This document shows positions 6,829 through 12,862 of a DNA stretch of 12,862 nucleotides, piece by piece (the stretch's first letter is position 1; every line of letters begins with the position of its first letter). Source of the stretch: Schleiferiaceae bacterium (GTDB taxonomy: Bacteria > Bacteroidota > Bacteroidia > Flavobacteriales > Schleiferiaceae); assembly GCA_022424815.1 (NCBI GenBank), contig JAKMGS010000045.1, positions 1 to 12,862 on the forward strand, read 5' to 3'. Under the pieces are notes generated by a model. The model saw only the letters and a list, made by a program, of their open reading frames with translations. It had not been told where the DNA came from and did no database searches. The translations under genes were made by a program, and so were the position numbers.

Positions 6829-7848
6829 ATGAAAAAGCTTTTTCTCTCCATTGTCATGTTTGGATGCCTACTCGCCGCGCAGGCACAGGGTACATGGTCA
6901 CCCTACGCCTCGGTTGAAGAAAATGTACATTATACCGATATAGATGCCGCCTTTAATTATCCAAATCTTCAGTTAATGGCTGCAAACTCAGGAATTCGAC
7001 TAGGTGGTTATTATACGCATGACGATCAATTATCTGGTGAAATCACCTTAGGAGTAACAGGAATTGGAACTCCGGGTACATTCTCAAGAAAAATTGTTCC
7101 CATGGAATTCATCGCTCACTACAACATGATTTCACCCAAAGAAGGTGCATTTATTTCGAAATTTAATTTAAGTGCAGGGGTTGGATCTGGTTTAGCAGAA
7201 TCCTCTAATGGTCGATTTGGATTTTCAGAACATACGGTACTAGGTGCTAATATGGAAATGAAAGACTTATTACCTTTTGGAACATTAATAATGGGAACTC
7301 GCTACACTATGTTCGTCGACGACTACATTGACGGCACTAGTGTGGATGGTTCTACTAATGATGCAGTTCTACGTTTTTATACGGCCGTTAGGCTAGATGG
7401 AATTCCGAAAAAAGCGCGTGAAGCTATGGCAGAAGCAGAGGCTAAAGCAGCTAAGTTTCAGGCGGATGCTAAAGCATCCGAGGAAAAGAATGAGACCCTC
7501 AAGAAGAAAATGGATGCCGCAGCTAAAGCACATGACGAAGAAGTAGCACAACTCACTGATGCCCTCTCTGCATGTAAAGACTCTCTGAATAATGAAAATG
7601 ATACTGAGCAAGTCGTTAATTCCAGTAATTTAAAAGGCTATTATGTAATTATTGGTTCTTTACCATCAGAAGAACTAGCCCTAAAGCACATGTCGCGTCT
7701 AGGTCTAAGTGACCTTCAAATCATTCATATGAAAGATTTAAATACCTATCGAGTGGTTTACAGCAAGCACGATAACAAAACTGATGCGGTAAACTCACGA
7801 CGCAAAGCAAGGTCAATTCGAAGAGATGCCTGGATTGCTGTCTATTAA
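6829..7848 (+). CDS. outer-membrane barrel-like protein with C-terminal SPOR-like domain
   Basis: A 339-aa protein with a signal peptide (1-19, ending AQA before Gln20). Residues about 21-192 are a beta-rich domain homologous to the preceding gene; shared blocks include AANSG[IM]R, KIVP.E...HYN, GRFG[FW]SEH, DDYID.T.VDG and LRF.TA.R. Residues about 193-253 are an Ala/Lys/Glu-rich coiled-coil spacer. The C-terminal 72 residues start with LKGYYVIIGSLPSEELA and contain DLNTYRVVYSKHDNK, the pattern of a SPOR domain, which in characterised proteins binds glycan strands lacking stem peptides. Cys13 is in the signal peptide but does not sit in a good lipobox, so signal peptidase I cleavage is more likely. 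No clear consensus promoter is visible in the 84-nt gap; TACCTTTT at 6796-6803 is a weak -7 candidate. SPOR assignment is by pattern, not by search. Confidence 0.78.
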   Translation: MKKLFLSIVMFGCLLAAQAQGTWSPYASVEENVHYTDIDAAFNYPNLQLMAANSGIRLGGYYTHDDQLSGEITLGVTGIGTPGTFSRKIVPMEFIAHYNMISPKEGAFISKFNLSAGVGSGLAESSNGRFGFSEHTVLGANMEMKDLLPFGTLIMGTRYTMFVDDYIDGTSVDGSTNDAVLRFYTAVRLDGIPKKAREAMAEAEAKAAKFQADAKASEEKNETLKKKMDAAAKAHDEEVAQLTDALSACKDSLNNENDTEQVVNSSNLKGYYVIIGSLPSEELALKHMSRLGLSDLQIIHMKDLNTYRVVYSKHDNKTDAVNSRRKARSIRRDAWIAVY

Positions 7849-7866
7849 CATTGAAAAAACACTTCT

Positions 7867-7895
7867 AAACCCGCCTCCAATGGCGGGTTTTTTTT
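7867..7895 (+). terminator. rho-independent terminator after the SPOR-like gene
   Basis: A 9-bp stem (AAACCCGCC with GGCGGGTTT) closes the loop TCCAAT (7876-7881) and is followed by a run of T to 7895. It starts 19 nt after the stop codon. The next promoter follows almost at once, with any -33 element falling in this T tract. Confidence 0.92.
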
Positions 7896-7909
7896 GCCCT
7901 AATAAACCG

Positions 7910-7917
7910 TAAATTTG
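7910..7917 (+). promoter_or_regulatory. Bacteroidota -7 box for the gpmI operon
   Basis: TAAATTTG is a perfect match to the Bacteroidota -7 consensus TAnnTTTG. Transcription would start near 7922-7924, only about 12 nt before the gpmI ATG. This also argues against the in-frame GTG at 7917 as start codon, because it would lie upstream of the transcript. No clear -33 TTG is present at the right distance; that position is in the preceding terminator's T tract. Confidence 0.6.
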
Positions 7918-7934
7918 TGGCCACAACACACGCT

Positions 7935-9467
7935 ATGAAGAAGACAGCACTGATAGTCCTCGACGGATGGGGACGCGCCGACAACCCTGAGGTCAGCGCC
8001 ATCGACAAGGCCCATACTCCTTTTGTGGATAGCCTGTATAAAAACTACCCGCAAACCTGGATCAAAACCAGCGGCCTCGACGTGGGTCTTCCCGAAGGAC
8101 AAATGGGTAATTCCGAAGTGGGTCATATGAACCTCGGTGCGGGTCGCGTAGTCTACCAAGATTTGGTAAAAATCAATTTGGCCGCCGAGAATGGAGATTT
8201 CGCAGAAGATGCGACACTTCAAGAAGCGCTTGCCTATGCCAAAGTCAATAATAGCAAGATTCATTTGCTTGGCCTGGTCAGTGACGGCGGTGTTCATGCC
8301 CACCTAAACCACGCCAAGGCCTTGTGTAGTTGGTTGTTTGCCGAAGCCTTCGAGAACGTTTATGTCCATGCTTTCACTGATGGGCGTGATTGCGACCCAC
8401 AAAGCGGTTTGGGATTCTTAACAGATTTGACCGACCACATGGCCCAAACTACTGGGACCTTGGCCACTTTTGTCGGACGTTATTACGCAATGGACCGCGA
8501 CCAACGCTGGGAGCGCGTCGCAAAGGCCTACCATTGTACGGTCAACAGCGAAGGTGCTACAACATTAGATCCACTAGCCGCCATTCAAGCCAGTTACGAT
8601 GCCGGCATTACGGACGAATTCATGGAACCACACGTTTGTGTGAACCACCTAGGACAGCCTGTAGCTAAGATTGAAGCTAATGATGTGGTTATCATGTTCA
8701 ATTTCCGTACCGACCGAGGCCGTGAAATCACCCAGGCCTTGAGCCAACAGGATTTCCACGAGCAGAATATGCACGCCCTTCCCTTGCACTATGTGACCAT
8801 GACCAGTTACGACGAGACATTTAAAAATGTGAACGTCGTCTTCCGCAAGGATAATTTGGTCAATACCATTGGAGAAGTCCTTGAAGCGGCAGGAAAGACA
8901 CAGATTCGTATTGCGGAAACCGAGAAATACCCACACGTTACATTCTTCTTCTCTGGCGGACGTGAAAAACCATTCGAAGGCGAAAGTAGATTGCTTTGCC
9001 CTTCCCCTAAAGTAGCCACCTACGACTTACAGCCTGAAATGAGCGCAGGAGATATCCGCAATGCCATTGTTCCAAAATTACAAGAAGGCACGACGGATTT
9101 CATCTGTTTGAACTTCGCGAACCCCGATATGGTAGGCCATACGGGAGTAATGGAAGCCGCAATAAAAGCTTGTGAAACCGTCGATTCTTGCCTACAATCT
9201 GTGGTTGAAGCTGGTTTAGGGTCCGATTATCAATTCATCATCTTGGCAGACCACGGAAACGCCGATTGTATGGTCAACGAGGACGGCTCGCCAAACACCG
9301 CTCACACAACCACCGTAGTCCCTTGCTTCTTGGTCGGCAGCAGTGCCGAAGAATTTACCTTGATTGAAGGACGTTTGGGCGATATTGCACCTACATTATT
9401 AGCCTTGATGGGCGTTGCCCAGCCAGAGGAAATGACCGGGTTGAACTTATTGAATCCTAAAGGATGA
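7935..9467 (+). CDS. gpmI: 2,3-bisphosphoglycerate-independent phosphoglycerate mutase
   Basis: Interconverts 3-phosphoglycerate and 2-phosphoglycerate in glycolysis and gluconeogenesis in the cytosol, using two metal ions (usually manganese) and a phosphoserine intermediate. The 510-aa length is normal for the family. The N-terminal LIVLDGWG carries metal ligand Asp10, and the nucleophile Ser60 is in QMGNSEVGHMNLGAGR. SDGGVHAH (116-123) and TDGRD (148-152) line the substrate site. NPDMVGHTG (Asp398, His402), ADHGNAD (Asp439, His440) and NTAHTT (His457) supply the other metal ligands of the alkaline-phosphatase-like domain. The ATG at 7935 is chosen because it follows the -7 box at a sensible distance and begins with the usual MKKTALIVLDGWG. 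It is the first gene of an operon with map and a methyltransferase. Confidence 0.97.
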   Translation: MKKTALIVLDGWGRADNPEVSAIDKAHTPFVDSLYKNYPQTWIKTSGLDVGLPEGQMGNSEVGHMNLGAGRVVYQDLVKINLAAENGDFAEDATLQEALAYAKVNNSKIHLLGLVSDGGVHAHLNHAKALCSWLFAEAFENVYVHAFTDGRDCDPQSGLGFLTDLTDHMAQTTGTLATFVGRYYAMDRDQRWERVAKAYHCTVNSEGATTLDPLAAIQASYDAGITDEFMEPHVCVNHLGQPVAKIEANDVVIMFNFRTDRGREITQALSQQDFHEQNMHALPLHYVTMTSYDETFKNVNVVFRKDNLVNTIGEVLEAAGKTQIRIAETEKYPHVTFFFSGGREKPFEGESRLLCPSPKVATYDLQPEMSAGDIRNAIVPKLQEGTTDFICLNFANPDMVGHTGVMEAAIKACETVDSCLQSVVEAGLGSDYQFIILADHGNADCMVNEDGSPNTAHTTTVVPCFLVGSSAEEFTLIEGRLGDIAPTLLALMGVAQPEEMTGLNLLNPKG

Positions 9468-10261
9468 TCAAATACAAAAGTGCGGAAGAAATTGAATTGA
9501 TGCGTGAAAGTGCACAATTGGTCAGTAAGACCTTAGGAATGCTTGCGCCCCTTTTGGTCCCAGGAGCCATTCCGCTGGAGCTAGATAAGAAGGCAGAGGA
9601 ATTCATTCGCGATCACGGCGGCATCCCAGGATTCTTGGGCATGTACGGCTTCCCAAACACCCTTTGTATGTCTCCGAATGCCCAAGTCGTTCACGGGATC
9701 CCAGGCAAAAGTCCGCTTCAAGAAGGTGATATCATGTCTGTGGACTGTGGGGTATTGATGAACGGATTCTATGGAGACCACGCATACACCTTCCCTATAG
9801 GTGAAGTAGATGCGGCTACAGCGCGCTTACTAGAGGACACTAAGGCCTCATTATACGCAGGTATTCGCGAGGTGAAAGCAGGCAATCGCGTCGGTGATAT
9901 TGGCGCAGCCGTTCAAGAATATACCGAAAGCAGAGGCTACGGGGTAGTTCGCGAACTCGTGGGCCATGGCCTGGGGAAGCAAATGCACGAAGAACCACAA
10001 GTCCCCAATTACGGCAAACGCGGTCGCGGCAAGAAAATTCAAGAAGGTTTGGTCATCGCCATCGAGCCCATGATCAACCTGGGTACCCAGCGTATTAAAC
10101 AACTTCCGGACGGATGGACCATCCTTACCGCAGATGGAAAAAATAGCGCGCACTTCGAACACGATGTCGCTGTGGTGAATGGCCAACCTGAAATCCTCAG
10201 TACCTTCCAGTACATTTATGATGCCCTAGGCATGGAACCTGCGGAATACGAAAAACTATGA
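9464..10261 (+). CDS. map: methionine aminopeptidase, type I
   Basis: Removes the initiator methionine from nascent proteins in the cytosol. At 265 aa it is the length of a type I enzyme without N-terminal extension. All five metal ligands are present with E. coli spacing: Asp94 and Asp105 (SVDCG...GDHAY), His168 (LVGHGLGKQMHEEP), Glu201 (IAIEPM) and Glu232 (HFEHDVAV). His77 (QVVHGIPG) and His175 are the catalytic histidines. The start ATG overlaps the gpmI stop by 4 nt (ATGA), which indicates translational coupling. The stop codon in turn overlaps the methyltransferase start by 4 nt. Confidence 0.97.
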   Translation: MIKYKSAEEIELMRESAQLVSKTLGMLAPLLVPGAIPLELDKKAEEFIRDHGGIPGFLGMYGFPNTLCMSPNAQVVHGIPGKSPLQEGDIMSVDCGVLMNGFYGDHAYTFPIGEVDAATARLLEDTKASLYAGIREVKAGNRVGDIGAAVQEYTESRGYGVVRELVGHGLGKQMHEEPQVPNYGKRGRGKKIQEGLVIAIEPMINLGTQRIKQLPDGWTILTADGKNSAHFEHDVAVVNGQPEILSTFQYIYDALGMEPAEYEKL

Positions 10262-11028
10262 TCTCACGCATAATGAAATGGGCCTTAGCAAAGGTACCTC
10301 GTCCCCTACTGATCAGACTGAGTTATTTGGTCCAATGGGTGGCACCGGTCATCTTTAAGGGCAAGAAATTCGTAGACCCCATTGACGGGCGTGGATATAG
10401 CCGCTTCTTTCCCTATGGATATGGCAATAACCAACGTGAAAACGCTCTTTGTCCAGGCACCAACAGCCTCGAGCGTCACCGTTTGCTATGGCTGTACCTC
10501 AAAGACTATACGGACTTTTTAACGCGTCCACAAAAACTCTTGCACATTGCCCCTGAACAATGTTTTTATGGTCGATTCCGCAAGATGAAACACCTCGATT
10601 ACACCACCGCGGATCTATTCTCACCCCTGGCAGATCTTCGCTTTGACGTTCAAAACATTCCCATCGAGGACAACACCTTTGATACCATCTTCTGTAATCA
10701 CGTTTTAGAACACGTGGACAGTGACCACCAAGCGATGGTAGAACTTCACCGAATCCTTAAACCAGGAGGCTTAGCCATCATGCAAGTGCCACTGGATCCG
10801 GATTATGAAAAAACGGATGAAGACATCACCATCAAGGATCCCGCAGAACGCGAGCGCAGGTTCCGTCAATACGACCACGTTCGCCTCTATGGCCAAGATT
10901 ACCCAGATCGTCTAAAAGCCGCGGGATTCAAGGTTACTGTCTTTGATGCACAAAAGGAGCTGCCTAGCGGCTTCTTCGAGAAGTACGCTTTGCCTAAGCG
11001 TGAGATGCTCTACGTCTGTACGAAGTAG
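10258..11028 (+). CDS. class I SAM-dependent methyltransferase (Methyltransf_11 type)
   Basis: A 256-aa protein with a Rossmann-like methyltransferase core from about residue 92. The expected glycine-rich motif I is replaced by LLHIAPEQCFYGRF (94-107). The acidic residue of motif II is probably Asp119 in TTADLFSPL. FDTIFCNHVLEHV (141-153) and LKPGG (167-171) are motifs IV and V of the Methyltransf_11 group. Residues 200-226 (YDHVRLYGQDYPDRLKAAGF) are a conserved C-terminal block. I recall close relatives with the same HIAPEQC motif throughout Flavobacteria, so this is a lineage family rather than a decayed gene; its substrate is unknown. The start overlaps map by 4 nt. Residues 1-40 are basic and hydrophobic and might associate with membrane. 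A second Met at position 6 is a possible alternative start. Confidence 0.85.
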   Translation: MISRIMKWALAKVPRPLLIRLSYLVQWVAPVIFKGKKFVDPIDGRGYSRFFPYGYGNNQRENALCPGTNSLERHRLLWLYLKDYTDFLTRPQKLLHIAPEQCFYGRFRKMKHLDYTTADLFSPLADLRFDVQNIPIEDNTFDTIFCNHVLEHVDSDHQAMVELHRILKPGGLAIMQVPLDPDYEKTDEDITIKDPAERERRFRQYDHVRLYGQDYPDRLKAAGFKVTVFDAQKELPSGFFEKYALPKREMLYVCTK

Positions 11029-11033
11029 CGATT

Positions 11034-11128
11034 TTAAGAGCGATGGGCAGCCTGCGAGTAGTCGTGGGACAGCGAGCGTGCTGCGAGTCCGTGAGCGGTG
11101 AGCAGCCAACTTCGGTATCGAATCTTAA
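11034..11128. repeat. GC-rich repeated intergenic stretch with imperfect inverted ends (possible small repeat element)
   Basis: Between the methyltransferase stop and the terminator lies a stretch unlike its surroundings. TTAAGAGCGAT (11034-11044) is matched in inverse by ATCGAATCTTAA (11117-11128), with one mismatch and one indel. Inside, CTGCGAGT occurs twice in direct orientation (11052-11059 and 11081-11088), and GCTGC (11080-11084) can pair with GCAGC (11102-11106). Many GCGAG/GTGAG units lie between. It could be a REP- or MITE-like element, a structured 3' UTR, or a chance pattern. Dispersal cannot be judged from one copy. Confidence 0.35.
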
Positions 11129-11141
11129 TTTTAAAGCATAA

Positions 11142-11169
11142 AAAAACCCGCGCTCACGCGCGGGTTTTT
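11142..11169. terminator. bidirectional rho-independent terminator between convergent operons
   Basis: A 12-bp perfect stem (AAAAACCCGCGC with GCGCGGGTTTTT) closes a TCAC loop at 11154-11157. T runs lie on the 3' side on both strands, so it can stop the gpmI-map-methyltransferase transcript from the left and the nif3/zinc-ribbon transcript from the right. Confidence 0.92.
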
Positions 11170-11190
11170 CTTTACTATCCTACCGGGAGG

Positions 11191-11979
11191 TTATTTCAAC
11201 CAGCCAGCAATCATATTTTGCATTTTCTCCTCTTCTTCCTGAGCCAATACTGGATCCACTAGGATACGGCCACTGTGCTCATCGATCATGATTTTCTTGC
11301 GTTGTGCAAGCTCCATCTGACGTTGTGGAGGAATAACGAAGAACGAACCGGCAGAAGCACCACGCTCTACACTCACTACCGCCAACTTGTTCTTAGTAGC
11401 GCTGCGAATACGATCGTAGGCCGCAACCAATCTATCTTCAATAGTAGCTTTAGTTTCATCGCTCTTAGCCAACAACAGATCTTCTTCCTTCTGCGTCTCA
11501 GCCATGATGCTGTCCAACTCTGCAACTTTATGCTTCAAGTGATCCTTGCGCTCAGCCAATTTTTCTTCGCTAGCACCATTCACTTCTTTCTTGCTTTCAA
11601 TTTTCGCGCTGTATTCTTTGATGCGCTTGTCGGCCAATTCGATTTCCAATTCTTGATACTCGATTTCCTTAGCAATAGCTTCGAACTCACGGTTGTTACG
11701 CACTTGCTCTTGATCTTTCGTGTACTTGGCAATCTTTTCAGCACATGCGGCTTTCAAGTTTTGCTTCTCGTTGATATCGTTCTCAAGATCAGCAATCTCG
11801 TTGTTCACCTTTTCAATGCGAGTTTCAAAACCAGCCACTTCGTTTTCCAAATCTTCTACCTCCAATGGAAGTTCACCACGCAATGCGCGAATCTCGTCGA
11901 TACGACGGTCGATGATTTGCAAATCGTAAAGAGCTCTTAGCTTATCTTCTACGCTTAATTCTTTCGCCTTCTTAGCCAT
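11191..11979 (-). CDS. coiled-coil protein of the C4 zinc-ribbon (DUF164) family, lacking the zinc cysteines
   Basis: A 262-aa protein: a short N-terminal part, a long Glu/Lys-rich coiled coil (about 20-190), and a C-terminal segment with the family signature IPPQRQMEL...HSGRILVDP (217-243). Family members such as Helicobacter pylori HP0958 bind zinc with two CxxC pairs here. In this protein the four positions read Ser209 and Ser212 (GASAGS) and Asp233 and Ser236 (DEHSG), so zinc binding is lost although the surrounding sequence is conserved. The HP0958 protein is linked to flagellar regulation; nothing here supports that role. The frame is open upstream to 12063, but that part is the nif3 3' end in another frame. 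The ATG at 11979 starts MAKKAKELSVEDKLRALYDLQ and lies 1 nt after the nif3 stop. Confidence 0.85.
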   Translation of the reverse strand: MAKKAKELSVEDKLRALYDLQIIDRRIDEIRALRGELPLEVEDLENEVAGFETRIEKVNNEIADLENDINEKQNLKAACAEKIAKYTKDQEQVRNNREFEAIAKEIEYQELEIELADKRIKEYSAKIESKKEVNGASEEKLAERKDHLKHKVAELDSIMAETQKEEDLLLAKSDETKATIEDRLVAAYDRIRSATKNKLAVVSVERGASAGSFFVIPPQRQMELAQRKKIMIDEHSGRILVDPVLAQEEEEKMQNMIAGWLK

Positions 11980-11980
11980 A

Positions 11981-12862
11981 CTAATAGTACTGTATAGGAT
12001 TTGTGTTGACCTCAGTTTTGAGAACCGCAAATTTAGGGAAATTTTTCTCAATGAAATCAGCAATTAAGTCGATTGTAAATTGCTCACTTTCAAAATGTCC
12101 GACATCGAAGATGCTGATTTTCCCATCGGCATCGAAGAACTGGTGGTATTTGTAATCCGCAGTGATGAAAACATCCGCTCCAGAGGCCATCGCAGCCCCC
12201 AATAAAAAGTGGCCAGAACCGCCACACACCGCCACTTTCTTTACTACCTCACCCGCAGGTGCGGTATAGCGAATGGTTGTGCCAAAAACAGCCTTGACTT
12301 TCTTCAAAAACTCTTCAAAGCCAATTTCCTCCGGTAATTCACCCACCGCTCCAGCACCAAAATGCGTAGCCGTATTGCCGACTGCAAGCCACTGATAGGC
12401 CATTTCCTCGTAAGGATGGGCAGATCTCGCCGCGCGCTCCACAGCAGAAGCCGCAAAGGCAGGAACGATAAACTCCAATTTGGCTTCATGTACAAATTCA
12501 CGCTCACCCACTTCTCCAATGACCGGTTGAGTACCTGCCGTGCCTTTAAACGACCCTGTACCATCCGTACGGAAACTACATTCCTCGTACGCGCTAACTT
12601 TACCGCCGCCAGCCTCAAAAATGACTTGCTCTAAGGCCTCAACATGTTCTGTTGGCACATATACCTCAAACTTCTTCAAGGCACCTTTCATAGGACTTAG
12701 GATCGCATGGTTGCTGACCCCCAACACCTCCATCACTTTGGCATTCACGCCCCAAAGGACATTGTCCAAATTCGTGTGGATGGCATAAATGGCCACATCG
12801 TGCTTAATTGCTTTCATCACCACTCGCTCGATATAGGAGCGCCCGTTGAAACGCTTCAGACC
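11981..12862 (-). CDS. Nif3-family dinuclear metal-centre protein with PII-like insert (5' end outside window)
   Basis: 293 residues are visible, and the frame stays open to the right edge (GLKRFNGRSYIERVV... at the edge), so roughly 70 N-terminal residues are missing. The first block, AIYAIHTNLDNVLWGVN, carries a conserved Asp of the Nif3/YbgI/DUF34 metal site. A middle domain (about KKFEVYVPTEHVEAL to HPYEEMAYQW) is the PII/CutA-like insertion seen in long members such as Bacillus YqfO. The last block has KKVAVCGGSGHFL, ITADYKYHQF and DVGHFESEQ, with the remaining His and Glu ligands. Members form hexameric rings; the reaction is not settled, and GTP cyclohydrolase I-like activity has been proposed for some. 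It is followed after 1 nt by the zinc-ribbon-family gene, a pairing also found in H. pylori (HP0959-HP0958, from memory). Confidence 0.92.
   Translation of the reverse strand, partial: GLKRFNGRSYIERVVMKAIKHDVAIYAIHTNLDNVLWGVNAKVMEVLGVSNHAILSPMKGALKKFEVYVPTEHVEALEQVIFEAGGGKVSAYEECSFRTDGTGSFKGTAGTQPVIGEVGEREFVHEAKLEFIVPAFAASAVERAARSAHPYEEMAYQWLAVGNTATHFGAGAVGELPEEIGFEEFLKKVKAVFGTTIRYTAPAGEVVKKVAVCGGSGHFLLGAAMASGADVFITADYKYHQFFDADGKISIFDVGHFESEQFTIDLIADFIEKNFPKFAVLKTEVNTNPIQYY

Noticed and set aside
6829..6870. Lipoprotein signal at Cys13 of the SPOR-like protein
   Set aside because: The residues before the cysteine (Met, Phe, Gly) are a poor lipobox, while AQA before Gln20 is a good signal peptidase I site.
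10912..11109. 65-aa minus-strand frame over the GC-rich intergenic stretch
   Set aside because: It runs through the end of the methyltransferase gene and the repeated stretch, and shows low-complexity composition without a motif.
11275..11940. 221-aa open frame on the + strand
   Set aside because: It is the antisense of the coiled-coil gene; the Phe/Leu-rich translation is what the complement of Glu/Lys-rich codons gives.
11980..12063. N-terminal extension of the zinc-ribbon-family frame
   Set aside because: It overlaps the 3' end of nif3 in another frame; the family N-terminus begins at 11979.

Overview
The window reads as chromosomal DNA of a Bacteroidota bacterium, most likely in the Flavobacteriales (inference). 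The reasons are: start codons without Shine-Dalgarno sequences, a perfect Bacteroidota-type -7 box (TAAATTTG) before gpmI, a methyltransferase of a type I know from Flavobacteria next to map, a DUF6702/HupE-UreJ/M1-peptidase cluster, and a Nif3 protein with a PII-like insert beside a coiled-coil zinc-ribbon-family protein. Coding density is high and genes are tightly packed. I see no phage genes, IS elements, CRISPR arrays or RNA genes.

Layout. Positions 1-47 hold only the possible tail of a rightward gene, followed by a strong hairpin terminator (68-92). Positions 120-3564 are a leftward operon, in transcription order a small exported DUF6702-type protein, a HupE/UreJ-like membrane protein and a secreted M1-family zinc metallopeptidase. 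It is divergent from a rightward pair: a secreted Asp-box (sialidase-fold) protein and the cytosolic dipeptidase PepE. The two divergent start codons overlap in a single CATG (3562-3565). Next come two tandem paralogues (5638-6744 and 6829-7848) that share an outer-membrane-barrel-like domain and a coiled-coil linker but end in different peptidoglycan-binding domains (OmpA and SPOR). Each is closed by its own terminator, and both are visibly more AT-rich than their neighbours.

A Bacteroidota-type promoter then opens the rightward operon gpmI-map-methyltransferase, whose genes overlap by 4 nt (ATGA). After it lies a GC-rich, internally repeated stretch bounded by short imperfect inverted repeats (11034-11128), then a 12-bp bidirectional terminator. 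The window closes with a leftward pair: a Nif3-family metal protein, cut by the window edge, and a coiled-coil protein of the C4 zinc-ribbon family that lacks all four zinc-binding cysteines.

Taken together this is mostly housekeeping (glycolysis, N-terminal Met removal, peptide turnover) plus cell-envelope genes. I did not find a convincing new defence or mobile system. The most interesting points are the anchor-swapped paralogue pair, the cysteine-less zinc ribbon, the overlapping divergent starts and the possible small repeat element.
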